From: Candidatus Dormiibacterota bacterium
GTDB taxonomy: Bacteria > Chloroflexota > Dormibacteria > Aeolococcales > Aeolococcaceae
DNA length: 45,338 nucleotides
Direction: 5' to 3'
NCBI GenBank assembly: GCA_019245575.1
Contig: JAFARE010000019.1
Location: 1 to 45,338, forward strand
The notes beneath the pieces are model-generated. The model had not been told where the DNA came from. It made no database searches and was given only the letters and a program-made list of their open reading frames with translations. Both the position numbers and the translations under genes were made by a program. Positions 33,253 to 40,679 of this stretch are shown here, one piece after another (position 1 is the stretch's first letter; the number at the start of each line of letters is the position of its first letter).

Positions 33253-34050
33253 ATGCCGGTTCGCACCCGTCTCGCTGCCGCGGCGCTGGGCGCCACCGCG
33301 GTTGCCGCGCTCCCCGCAACGGTCGTCGCGACCTCGTACGTCGTCCGTCCCGGCGACACCCTGGGCGACATCGCCATCCGCCACGGCACCACCGTGCGCG
33401 CGCTGACCGAGGCCAACGAGCTCGCGTCGGGCGACCTGCGCGCCGGCCAGCTGCTCCAGATCCCGGACGCGACCCTGATGCTGCCCGTCTACACGCGCGG
33501 CAGCGTCGACGTCGAGGCATACCGGGTGCACGCCGGCGAGGGTGTCTTCGAGATCGCCCGCCGGTTCGGCGTCGACGCCACGGCGCTGGCGCGAGCCAAC
33601 GGCATCGGCGTCAGCGCGCCGCTGGCCGAGGGCGCCGAGCTGCAGATCCCGGGCAGGCTGGCGCGGATGAACGCGCTCCTCACCTTCGTGGCCGGCGAGG
33701 TTCAGGTGGACCCACGGCTCGTGCGCGCAGTGGCCTGGGTCGAGTCAGGCTGGCGGCAGGACGCGGTCTCCGCCACCGGGGCCGTCGGGATCATGCAGCT
33801 GGAGCCGTTCACCGGCGACTGGGTGTCGCGCCACCTGGCCCAGCGCCGCCTGGACATCTGGGTGGCCCAGGACAACGTGCTGGCCGGCAGCCTGCTCCTG
33901 CAGCATCTGTGGAACACGCACGACGGCGACCCTGCGGCCACCCTCGCCGGGTACTACCAGGGCGACGCCAGCGTGGCCGGGAACGGCCTCTTCGGCGACA
34001 CCCGCCGCTACCAGGAGCGGGTCGGCTCCCTCATGTCGCAGGAGGCCTGA
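33253..34050 (+). CDS. Secreted LysM x2 / SLT lytic transglycosylase
   Basis: A 265-residue exported wall enzyme. A Sec signal (residues 1-27) is followed by two LysM peptidoglycan-binding repeats at about 29-71 (SYVVRPGDTLGDIA) and 90-133 (YRVHAGEGVFEIA). A soluble lytic transglycosylase domain begins about 142; it carries the catalytic Glu164 in AWVESGW and the GAVGIMQLEP motif. It would cleave glycan strands with 1,6-anhydro ends, aiding wall growth or division. The double LysM plus SLT layout is typical of Gram-positive-like envelopes. It has its own promoter and appears monocistronic. Confidence 0.92.
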   Translation: MPVRTRLAAAALGATAVAALPATVVATSYVVRPGDTLGDIAIRHGTTVRALTEANELASGDLRAGQLLQIPDATLMLPVYTRGSVDVEAYRVHAGEGVFEIARRFGVDATALARANGIGVSAPLAEGAELQIPGRLARMNALLTFVAGEVQVDPRLVRAVAWVESGWRQDAVSATGAVGIMQLEPFTGDWVSRHLAQRRLDIWVAQDNVLAGSLLLQHLWNTHDGDPAATLAGYYQGDASVAGNGLFGDTRRYQERVGSLMSQEA

Positions 34051-34059
34051 CCGGCCCGG

Positions 34060-34068
34060 TTATCCACA
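34060..34068 (+). promoter_or_regulatory. Consensus DnaA box (TTATCCACA), isolated
   Basis: A perfect 9-base DnaA box stands in the 67-base gap between the LysM gene and the convergent amidinohydrolase. I found no second consensus box beside it. It may be a DnaA titration or regulatory site, or a chance match. It lies 6.6 kb from gyrB, whose family often sits near oriC, but no dnaA, dnaN or recF is in the window. Confidence 0.35.
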
Positions 34069-34117
34069 GGCCGTTCACATGAGTCACAGCCTCACATAGC
34101 TCTTTACAGCCGGACGC

Positions 34118-34918
34118 TCAGGATCGCCCGGTGTCGAGAGGCAGCGACAGGCAGCGGACCCCGCCGCCGGACTTCATGAACTCGCTCATCGGCAGGCCGA
34201 TGGTCTCGAAGCCCGCTGCCGCCAGGGGCTCCTGCAGCTTGCATGCCGCCAGCGACGACACCACGCGGTCCCCCAGGGGCATGGCGTTGCACGCGAACCC
34301 GGCCGCCACCTCCGCCGGCACCTGGATGACGTGGGGCACGAGCCGGCGAACCAGGGCCGCCGAATCGGGCGAGAGCGCGTCCGGCGCGAAGAGCACCGTG
34401 CGGTCGTTGAGCGGGCAGAAGCACGTGTCGAGGTGGTAGAAGCGCGGATCCACCAGCTCCAGTGACACCGTCTCCACCTCGAGCGCGTCGCCCACCATCT
34501 TGTGGGTCGCGAGGTCGGTGCGAAATCCGTGGCCGCAGAAGAGGCGGTCGCCGACGAAGAGCGCGTCGCCCGCGCCCTCGAACGAGAGCGCGCGGGGCAG
34601 CTCGCGCACCTCGAAGCCGCGCGCCTCGAGCAGCGCGCGCCAGTGCGGCTCCTCTCCCTGGCGCTGCGCATGGTGGAAGCTGCTCAGGACCGCGCGCCGG
34701 TTCCACACCACGGCGGCGTTGGCGCTGAACACCATGTCGGGCAGCCCCTGGACCGGCTCAGCGACGTCGAGGTCCACCCCCAGCCGCTGATACGTGTCGT
34801 GCAGCGCTTCCCACTGTCTCGTGGCAAGGTCGTGGTCCACCTCGACCTGCACGTGCATCCACGGATTGATCTCGTATTCGACGCCGAAGAAATCGGGCCG
34901 GCACATCAGGATGGCCAT
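34118..34918 (-). CDS. Amidinohydrolase, DDAH / arginine-deiminase family
   Basis: A 266-residue cytoplasmic pentein-fold enzyme. MCRPDFFGVEYEINPWM at the start, the ANAAVVWN strand, FEGAGDALFVG with Glu114 and Asp118, Cys/His catalytic residues His162 (YHLDTCFCPL) and Cys256 (GGGVRCLSLPL) give the full Cys-His-Glu set. These hydrolyse guanidino groups: dimethylarginine to citrulline, or a related compound. The length fits DDAH better than arginine deiminase (about 400). ATG 34918 was chosen over a GTG three codons earlier because homologues begin directly before the MC-P strand. The 172 bases upstream are non-coding; a TGCCATGAT (extended -10 type) lies about 75 bases before the start. Confidence 0.88.
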   Translation of the reverse strand: MAILMCRPDFFGVEYEINPWMHVQVEVDHDLATRQWEALHDTYQRLGVDLDVAEPVQGLPDMVFSANAAVVWNRRAVLSSFHHAQRQGEEPHWRALLEARGFEVRELPRALSFEGAGDALFVGDRLFCGHGFRTDLATHKMVGDALEVETVSLELVDPRFYHLDTCFCPLNDRTVLFAPDALSPDSAALVRRLVPHVIQVPAEVAAGFACNAMPLGDRVVSSLAACKLQEPLAAAGFETIGLPMSEFMKSGGGVRCLSLPLDTGRS

Positions 34919-35063
34919 CGCGGTCACCGTCCGCCGCTGCAGGCCGATCGCACCATTGCGGGGAACTCCTGCTCGCGGTGCTTTCCATCATGGCACAGCG
35001 CCGCGCCGCGCAAACGTGCGTTGCTGCTTGGTGATTGAAGCGCCGCCACAACGCTGCGACAAC

Positions 35064-35107
35064 TAAAAACGCGCGGCGATGAAGCTCTGCTCAGCTCCGG
35101 CCGCGCG
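35064..35107 (-). terminator. Rho-independent terminator after the Ku/pseudo-ligase genes
   Basis: Read on the minus strand, CGCGCGGC and GCCGCGCG form a perfect 8-bp stem whose loop includes a smaller AGCT pairing, followed immediately by five T. The 5' arm lies in the last codons of the pseudo-ligase gene. This is the only stem with a T-run that I found in the window. Confidence 0.65.
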
Positions 35108-36215
35108 GCAGCGGGAAGGCGTCGTCGAGCGGGAGGGGGAGCAGCACGGTGGGGGCGAAGCCGAGCGAGCGGGCGTCCTGGGGCGGCGGGGCGGGCGCAC
35201 GGCGGACGCACCACGCAGGGTCGACGTCGTCGCGCACCACGATGAGCTGTGGGTCGACCAGCATGCCGCCGGCGTCGCGGCCGGCGTGCCCCACGGTGGC
35301 GCAGACGCCCGCGCGCAGCCACGTGACCGGGCCGTGGTGGGGCGCATCCGCCGGTGGGGCGCCGCCGCGCAGCGCTGCCACGCGCCCGCGCAGCCAGGCG
35401 TCGGCCCGGCGGTCGCGCGGTCCGTCGACGCGGCCCGCGTAGAGCAGGCGGCCGTCCACGTGCTCGGCGAGCAGGAGACGGCCGGCCGGCGAGTGCCGCG
35501 TGACCTCCACCCCAGCCACGAGGCAGGTGGCGCGCGGCAGCAGCGCGATGCTCAGGCGGTCCGGCGAGGCCACGCCCGGCCGGTACTGCGCGCTCGACCG
35601 CCGCGCCAGCAGGCCGCCCAGTCCGCGCGCCGTTGCCGCCTCCGCCAGCGCCAGGCCACGCCCCTCCACGTGATCGGGCACCTGGACGATGCTCCCGCCG
35701 CCCACAAGCCCCGCGAGCGCGTCCAGGCGGCGGCTCAGCGGCCAGCGGGCGGTGGAGCTGCCGCCCAGGTGCAGCACGTCGCTGGCCAGGAAGGCGGCGG
35801 GCAGCGCGGCCGCCTCGGCGGCGCCGGCCGCCAGGCGGACGCCCAGGGCTGCCAGGTCCGGCTTCCCGGAGGGGTCGAGGACGGCGACCACGCCGTCGAG
35901 CACGGCGGGGCAGCGCAGCACCTGGTCCCGGGCCGCGGCGACGTCGGGGAAGCGTGGCGTCAGGTCGGCACCTGTGCCCGCCTGGAGGCGGAGGGAGCCG
36001 TCCTCGGCTGCGAAGAGCAGGGCGCGGGCGCCCTCCCATTCGATGCTGAACCGCCAGTCCGGCGAGTCGAACGCCTCGGCGCACGGCGTCGCCTCCTCGG
36101 GGAGCATGCGCCCGGGCAGCGGCGGCGGCGAGGGCAGCTGCAGCGGCAGTGCGTCGCCCGCCGCGTCGCGGCCGGTTCGTCGCGCTCCTTCTGCCGAAGC
36201 GGCGCGGGCCGGCAC
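35091..36215 (-). CDS. ATP-dependent DNA ligase-fold pseudoenzyme, LigD paralogue
   Basis: A 374-residue protein with the adenylation and OB layout of a LigD-type ligase. DSPDWRFSIEWEGARALLF (50-68) aligns with the 'W-FE-KWDGYR' motif, but the AMP-accepting lysine is Glu59. The other catalytic places are changed too: DGE becomes DGV (V109), EG becomes GG (G200), and the KR lysine becomes Arg205. The C-terminal OB-like GRDAGGMLVDPQLIVVRDDVDP is kept. It cannot form the ligase-AMP intermediate by the known mechanism, yet it has no frameshift or stop and retains its length, so it is probably a selected binding or scaffold protein. The GTG start lies 4 bases after the Ku stop, so it is coupled to Ku. 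An earlier start would overlap Ku. Confidence 0.8.
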   Translation of the reverse strand: MPARAASAEGARRTGRDAAGDALPLQLPSPPPLPGRMLPEEATPCAEAFDSPDWRFSIEWEGARALLFAAEDGSLRLQAGTGADLTPRFPDVAAARDQVLRCPAVLDGVVAVLDPSGKPDLAALGVRLAAGAAEAAALPAAFLASDVLHLGGSSTARWPLSRRLDALAGLVGGGSIVQVPDHVEGRGLALAEAATARGLGGLLARRSSAQYRPGVASPDRLSIALLPRATCLVAGVEVTRHSPAGRLLLAEHVDGRLLYAGRVDGPRDRRADAWLRGRVAALRGGAPPADAPHHGPVTWLRAGVCATVGHAGRDAGGMLVDPQLIVVRDDVDPAWCVRRAPAPPPQDARSLGFAPTVLLPLPLDDAFPLPRGRS

Positions 36216-36219
36216 CAGC

Positions 36220-37101
36220 CTAGGAGGCCTTGCGTCGCCTGGCGGGCTCGGCCGTGCGGGCGCCGCTGCTCCGGCTGCGCGCGGGGCGCTCCGAGCGCGC
36301 GGCGCGCGCCGCGCCCTCCCGCTTGCCCGCCTGGGCCGCCTCAACGGACGCCTTGAGCGCGGCCATGAGGTCCGTGACCTTCGCCGGCTCGGGGGCGGCC
36401 CGATGCTCCAGTGGCTCGTTGGCCATCTTGGCCTCGACCACCTTCATCAGCGCTTCGCGGTACTCGTCGTGGTGCCGCTCGGGGTCGAAGTGCGCGCTGA
36501 GGTTCTCCACCAGCATCACGGCCATGTCCAGCTCGCGCTTGTGGACGTCCGCGCCGTCCTGGGGGATGGAGAGCTCGGCGGTGCTGCGGATCTCGTCCGG
36601 CCAGTGCAGCGTGTTCATCAGGAGCCCGCTCTCGTGCAGCGCAAGCCGGCACAGGTGCTCGCGGTCGCGCAGGGCGATCTTGCCGATGGCGACCTTGCCG
36701 GTCTTCTCCAGCGCTGTGCGCAGCAGGGCGTACGGCTTGGCGCCGACCGGCTCGGGCTCGAGGAAGTACGCCGACTTCAGGTACAGACCGGCTTCGATCT
36801 CCGCGTCCGGGCAGAACTCGACGATGTCGATGGTGTGCGCGGTGTTGAGCGGCAGATCGTCGAGGTCCGCGTCATCGATGACGACGTACTCGTCCTTCCC
36901 GACTTCGTAGCCGCGCACCACCTCGTTCCATCCGATCTCCCTGTCCTCGACCGTGCACCAGCGCTTGTTGCGGATCGGCGAGTGGTCGTTGGGACAGAGC
37001 AGACGGAAGGACACGCTCTTCGACTCGGTGGCCAGGTACAGCCGCACCGGGATCGCCACCATGCCGAAGCTGATCGCGCCACGCCACATGGAACGGGGCA
37101 T
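36220..37101 (-). CDS. ku: Ku, non-homologous end-joining protein
   Basis: A 293-residue bacterial Ku. It opens MPRSMWRGAISFGMVAIPV, and has the KRWCTVEDREI strand, YVVIDDADLDDLPL, LRTALEKTGKVAIGK, ESGLLMNTLHWPDE and EYREALMKVVEAK, all standard core blocks that make the ring homodimer closing over broken ends. The last 60 residues are Lys/Arg/Ala-rich, the DNA-binding tail typical of bacterial Ku. It recruits LigD. A TATACT box nine bases before the ATG gives a near-leaderless mRNA; GGAG lies between. The pseudo-ligase follows at once, and LigD and an HNH gene lie upstream on the same strand. Confidence 0.96.
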   Translation of the reverse strand: MPRSMWRGAISFGMVAIPVRLYLATESKSVSFRLLCPNDHSPIRNKRWCTVEDREIGWNEVVRGYEVGKDEYVVIDDADLDDLPLNTAHTIDIVEFCPDAEIEAGLYLKSAYFLEPEPVGAKPYALLRTALEKTGKVAIGKIALRDREHLCRLALHESGLLMNTLHWPDEIRSTAELSIPQDGADVHKRELDMAVMLVENLSAHFDPERHHDEYREALMKVVEAKMANEPLEHRAAPEPAKVTDLMAALKASVEAAQAGKREGAARAARSERPARSRSSGARTAEPARRRKAS

Positions 37102-37110
37102 TTCGCTCCG

Positions 37111-37116
37111 AGTATA
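37111..37116 (-). promoter_or_regulatory. -10 box of the Ku gene
   Basis: TATACT on the minus strand, nine bases before the Ku ATG. No clear -35. The presence of a promoter here, in the 43 bases after the HNH stop, suggests that Ku can be transcribed apart from the HNH gene. Confidence 0.5.
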
Positions 37117-37144
37117 GGCGGGTTTCCCGATTTGCGACGGGAGC

Positions 37145-37669
37145 CTACGCCGCTGTCGCGAGCAGCTTGTCGTACGCCTCTTTCAGCTCGGGATAGCGCA
37201 GGAAGATGATGTGCGCGTACTCCTGCGTCAGCGGCCCCGGCTTGCGCCGCAGGTGCAGGCCGACCTCCTCCGGCGCGTGGTTGGCCTTGCGCCAGTTGCA
37301 CCGCTTGCACGCGATGACGACGTTCTCCCATTTGTCGGCGGCGCCGCCGCGCGACACCGGCAGGACGTGGTCAACGGTCAGCTCCGCAGCACTGCCGACA
37401 TGGCCGCAGTACTGACACGTGTGGTCGTCGCGCAGCAGCAGATTGCGCCGGTTGGGACGGAGCAGGCGCCGGGGCACGTGGATGGTGCGCAGCAGGCGCA
37501 CGATCACCACGCCCTCGGGCAGGCGGCGGCACGCGAGCGCTTGCGCGGCCGCCAGCTCGGCAGCCTCGTCGAGGAACGCCACCCGCTCCTTGCTCAGCAG
37601 CACGATCAGCCGGCGATGGCTGATGACGTTGAGCGGCTGCAGCGAGGCATTGAGGAGCAGGACTGCCAT
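37145..37669 (-). CDS. HNH endonuclease
   Basis: A 174-residue soluble protein. The first 80 residues are an alpha/beta region starting MAVLLLNASLQPLNVIS. A zinc-bound HNH nuclease follows, with CQYCG, the catalytic VDHVLPVSRGG, the Asn of WENVVIACKRCN and the second Cys pair. This matches a widespread stand-alone family with 'LN-SY-PL-V-' at the start, of unknown substrate. It sits between LigD and Ku, with 30 bases to the LigD stop and 43 to the Ku ATG. That position may be chance or point to processing of broken ends. A TATCAT box seven bases before the ATG predicts a leaderless mRNA. Confidence 0.92.
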   Translation of the reverse strand: MAVLLLNASLQPLNVISHRRLIVLLSKERVAFLDEAAELAAAQALACRRLPEGVVIVRLLRTIHVPRRLLRPNRRNLLLRDDHTCQYCGHVGSAAELTVDHVLPVSRGGAADKWENVVIACKRCNWRKANHAPEEVGLHLRRKPGPLTQEYAHIIFLRYPELKEAYDKLLATAA

Positions 37670-37676
37670 ACGCCGA

Positions 37677-37682
37677 ATGATA
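37677..37682 (-). promoter_or_regulatory. -10 box for a leaderless HNH-gene mRNA
   Basis: TATCAT on the minus strand is followed by seven bases and ATG 37669, in the AT-richest stretch of the local sequence. It lies in the short gap after the ligD stop. Confidence 0.5.
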
Positions 37683-37699
37683 TTTGCAATCGGGCGAAA

Positions 37700-40492
37700 T
37701 CAGCCCAGGGGCAGGTCCTGGTCGCCGGACAGCACGGGAAGGAACAGGTCGCCCGCCTCCCGGACGCGGCGGGCGATGGTGCGCATCGTCCAGCGGTCCG
37801 GCCTGAGCCTGGCGTCGTCGAGCTCCTCCCACGCGATCGGCGTCGAGACCGGGGCCTGCCGCGCCGGGCGCAGCGAGTAGGGCGCGGCCAGCGTCTTGTT
37901 GATGATGTTCTGCGTGTAGTCGATGCGGATCCTGCCGCCGCGCTGCGCCACCGACCACTCCCACGTGATCAGGTCGGGCATCACCTTGCCGATGGACCGG
38001 CCCACCTCCTCGACCCAGCCTCGCACCCGGTCGTAGTCCGGTCCGCGGCGCACGGGCACGTAGATCTGCAACCCGGTCTGCCCGCTCGTCTTGACCACGC
38101 CCCGCAGCTTGAAGTGGTCGAGCGCGGCCTTCACCAGCTTGGCGATGTCGACGACGTCCTTGAACGTCGCGGGCTCGAAGGGGTCGAGGTCGAACACCGC
38201 CCAGTCGGGCTGGTCGGGCGCGTCGGTGCGCGAGTGCCACGGGTGGAGGTCGATGACGCCCGCGTTCGCCACCCACGCGAGCGTCGCCAGCTCGTTGACC
38301 ACGATGTAGGTCTTCGTCTTCTCGCCGTGGTACGTCCAGGAGTCGATCCACGCCGGCGCATGCGACGGCTTGTCCTTGCGCCAGAACGACTTGCCGGCGA
38401 TGCCGTCAGGAAACACCTGCATCGACAGCGGGCGGTCGCGCAGGTACGGCAGCAGGTACGGCGCCATGCGCACGTAGTAGTCGACCATGTCACGCTTCGT
38501 GAAGCCATCCTGTGGCCACAGGACTTTGTCGAGGTTGGTGAGCGCGAGCCTGCGCCCGCCGACCTCCCAGTGATCGTTCGCGCGGAGACGTTTCAGTTGT
38601 GCGAGCGCCGCTTGCACGCCCTCTTCGCTGTCAGCGCGGACAGCCGGTGGGGGCTCCGAGACCACGCGGTCGGACCCCCGCTGGGGGCCCGCCGCTGACT
38701 CTCGGCTCGCCCTGCGCTCCGAGCCCGAGCCGGCTCGCCTCCGAGACGGTCTCTGCGCCCCCACCGGCTGCCCGCGCGCCGCGCCGGTCTCGTCGTTGGC
38801 GGCGCTCGGCACAACTGAATCCGTCGGCAGCGCACGCTCACGGAGGGCATCGGCGGGCGACAGGTCGCTGCGAATGCTGACAAAGGCCGGGTGGCGCAGG
38901 ATGCCAGCCGCCGTCCAGCCCGCATGGCGCACCTCGCACACGAGTTCGGGGCGGACCCACGTTGCCGGCTCAGCGGTGCGCGGCGCCACGCGCAGCGCCG
39001 GCTTGTCGACGCGGCGCGCCGACAGCTCGCCCAGGAGCATGCGCAGCGTGCGGTCGTTGAAGCCGGTGCCCACCTGGCCGCAGTGCACGAGGCCGCCGTC
39101 GCCGTGCACGGCGAGGATCAGCGCCCCGAGCTGCTCCTTGCGCCGTCCCTGGCCTGCCGTGTACCCCACGACGGCGCAGGACTGCGTCTGCCAGGCCTTG
39201 ATCTTGAGCCAGTCGCGGCTGCGCCGGCCCGGCTGGTATGTCGAGTCGGCGCGCTTGGCCACGATGCCCTCGGCGCCCTTGCGCCGCACCTCGCGGAAGA
39301 ACTGCTCACCCTCGCGCTCGACATGGTCCGCGAAGAGAAACGCCGCGCGCGGCGTCATCACGTCGTGCAGCGTCTTCTTGCGGATGCGCAGCGACGTGTC
39401 GAAGAGGTTGCGCCCATCGAGGTACACCATGTCGAAGGCCGCGAACGACACCGGGCAGTCGCGCACGCCGCGGTCGATGTCCGATTGGCGCGAAACGTTG
39501 ATGCGTGACTGCAGCCGTTCGAACGATGTGAGCCCCTGCTCGTCGAACACGACGATCTCGCCGTCGATGACAGCGTCGCGCGCCCGCAGCCCCGCCGCGA
39601 TGGCGCGCAGCTCGGGATAGCGCGCCGTCTCGTCCCGCCCGCTGCGGCCCACCACGCGCACCTCGCCGTTGGCCGTGGCCACCATCGCGCGGACGCCGTC
39701 GTACTTCAGCTCGAAGAGCCAGCCGTCGGCGCTGAACGGATGGTCCACCGGCGTGGCCAGCATGGGCTTCGGCACATCGGGCATCGGCAACGCCTGCACG
39801 GGCGCCGCCGCGGCCGCGCGGACGTTGCTCGCAGCACGCTCGGCCCGGCGGCGGTCGCGCGGATCGCCGCCGGCGTCCGCGGACACGTCGGCCATGCTTC
39901 TGCCAGTCTTGACGGAAACGTCTCGCTCCAACGCCTCGAATCCCGCCACCACCGCGTCATCACGCTTCTTGATCAGCAGCCAGTTCTTCTCGCCGTCGCT
40001 GCTGCCGCCGTAGCGCTTGCCGCGGTCGCCGATGCGCACCAGGGCGAACTCGCCGGCGAGCTTGTTCCCGGCCAGCCGGAACTTGACGTCGCCGCGGTGC
40101 AGCGAGGCGTCCGCGTCCTCGGCCGACTCGCGCAGCCACTCGAACGTGCCGATGTCCCACAGCACCACCGTGCCCGCGCCGTACCCCGAGGGGATGACAC
40201 CCTCGAACTCTCCGTAGTCGACGGGATGGTCCTCGGTCTGCACCGCCAGCCGTTTCTTGGCCGGGTCCAGCGAGGGCCCGCGCGGGATTGCCCAGGACAG
40301 GAGAACGCCGTTGTGCTCCAGACGGAAGTCGAAGTGCATGCGCGTCGCACGGTGCTGCTGCACGCAGTAACGCCGCCCGTGAGGCAGCGCGTGCCAGGCG
40401 GATCCGGCGCCGCCGGCACCCGGCTCGCCGCTGGGCTCAGGCGTCTGCGAGAAGTCTCGTTTTCGGCGGTATTCGTCGAGCTGCGCGCTCAT
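37700..40492 (-). CDS. ligD: Multifunctional DNA ligase D (phosphoesterase-ligase-polymerase)
   Basis: A 930-residue end-joining enzyme in the order PE-Lig-Pol. PE, residues about 40-180: YCVQQHRATRMHFDFRLE and EDHPVDYGEFEGVIP, trimming 3' ends. Ligase, about 240-560: nucleophile Lys263 in ELKYDGVR, DGEIVVF, GIVAKRAD and the OB end GILRHPAFVSIRSDLSP. A 100-residue low-complexity linker rich in Arg, Ser and Ala follows. Polymerase/primase, about 650-915: LTNLDKVLWP, the metal pair Asp768/Asp770 in FDLDP, and TSGQTGLQIYVP. All three sites look intact, so it should fill, trim and seal ends bound by Ku. ATG was chosen because the longer frame runs into the divergent gyrB promoter. Confidence 0.96.
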   Translation of the reverse strand: MSAQLDEYRRKRDFSQTPEPSGEPGAGGAGSAWHALPHGRRYCVQQHRATRMHFDFRLEHNGVLLSWAIPRGPSLDPAKKRLAVQTEDHPVDYGEFEGVIPSGYGAGTVVLWDIGTFEWLRESAEDADASLHRGDVKFRLAGNKLAGEFALVRIGDRGKRYGGSSDGEKNWLLIKKRDDAVVAGFEALERDVSVKTGRSMADVSADAGGDPRDRRRAERAASNVRAAAAAPVQALPMPDVPKPMLATPVDHPFSADGWLFELKYDGVRAMVATANGEVRVVGRSGRDETARYPELRAIAAGLRARDAVIDGEIVVFDEQGLTSFERLQSRINVSRQSDIDRGVRDCPVSFAAFDMVYLDGRNLFDTSLRIRKKTLHDVMTPRAAFLFADHVEREGEQFFREVRRKGAEGIVAKRADSTYQPGRRSRDWLKIKAWQTQSCAVVGYTAGQGRRKEQLGALILAVHGDGGLVHCGQVGTGFNDRTLRMLLGELSARRVDKPALRVAPRTAEPATWVRPELVCEVRHAGWTAAGILRHPAFVSIRSDLSPADALRERALPTDSVVPSAANDETGAARGQPVGAQRPSRRRAGSGSERRASRESAAGPQRGSDRVVSEPPPAVRADSEEGVQAALAQLKRLRANDHWEVGGRRLALTNLDKVLWPQDGFTKRDMVDYYVRMAPYLLPYLRDRPLSMQVFPDGIAGKSFWRKDKPSHAPAWIDSWTYHGEKTKTYIVVNELATLAWVANAGVIDLHPWHSRTDAPDQPDWAVFDLDPFEPATFKDVVDIAKLVKAALDHFKLRGVVKTSGQTGLQIYVPVRRGPDYDRVRGWVEEVGRSIGKVMPDLITWEWSVAQRGGRIRIDYTQNIINKTLAAPYSLRPARQAPVSTPIAWEELDDARLRPDRWTMRTIARRVREAGDLFLPVLSGDQDLPLG

Positions 40493-40500
40493 TGGGAACG

Positions 40501-40506
40501 ATCGTA
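40501..40506 (-). promoter_or_regulatory. -10 box of the ligD gene
   Basis: TACGAT on the minus strand, eight bases before the ligD ATG, so the mRNA should be leaderless or almost so. It faces the gyrB promoter within the 187-base divergent region. Confidence 0.5.
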
Positions 40507-40549
40507 GCCGCAAGCGCAACTGCCGCTCGAACGGGCGCGCTCTGGGCGG

Positions 40550-40576
40550 TTGGATTGGGCTGAAAACTGGTAGAAT
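40550..40576 (+). promoter_or_regulatory. Promoter of the gyrB-plsX-gyrA operon
   Basis: TTGGAT (40550-40555) and an extended -10 TGGTAGAAT (40568-40576), spacer 15. The predicted leader to the proposed gyrB start is near 97 bases. The leader itself shows no hairpin or riboswitch pattern I could support. Confidence 0.5.
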
Positions 40577-40668
40577 CGAATGTGCTGGGATTGGCCGATT
40601 TCGAGCTTCAAGACCGCTCAGGAGCACGGCCCCACACCATCCCCGACACCCCGCATCCAACCCTCCCT

Positions 40669-40672
40669 GGAG
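40669..40672 (+). promoter_or_regulatory. Shine-Dalgarno-like GGAG upstream of a non-standard gyrB start
   Basis: GGAG is followed by seven bases and ATA at 40680, in the gyrB frame. Normal spacing to an unusual codon is the main reason to place the start there. Confidence 0.5.
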
Positions 40673-40679
40673 CAACACG

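Noticed and set aside
36216..36344. Longer N terminus for the pseudo-ligase inside the Ku gene
   Set aside because: It encodes Arg/Ala/Pro repeats antiphase to the Ku tail; the GTG after the Ku stop leaves the full fold.
37211..38698. 495-codon + strand frame opposite HNH and LigD
   Set aside because: Antisense to motif-complete genes, with low-complexity composition.
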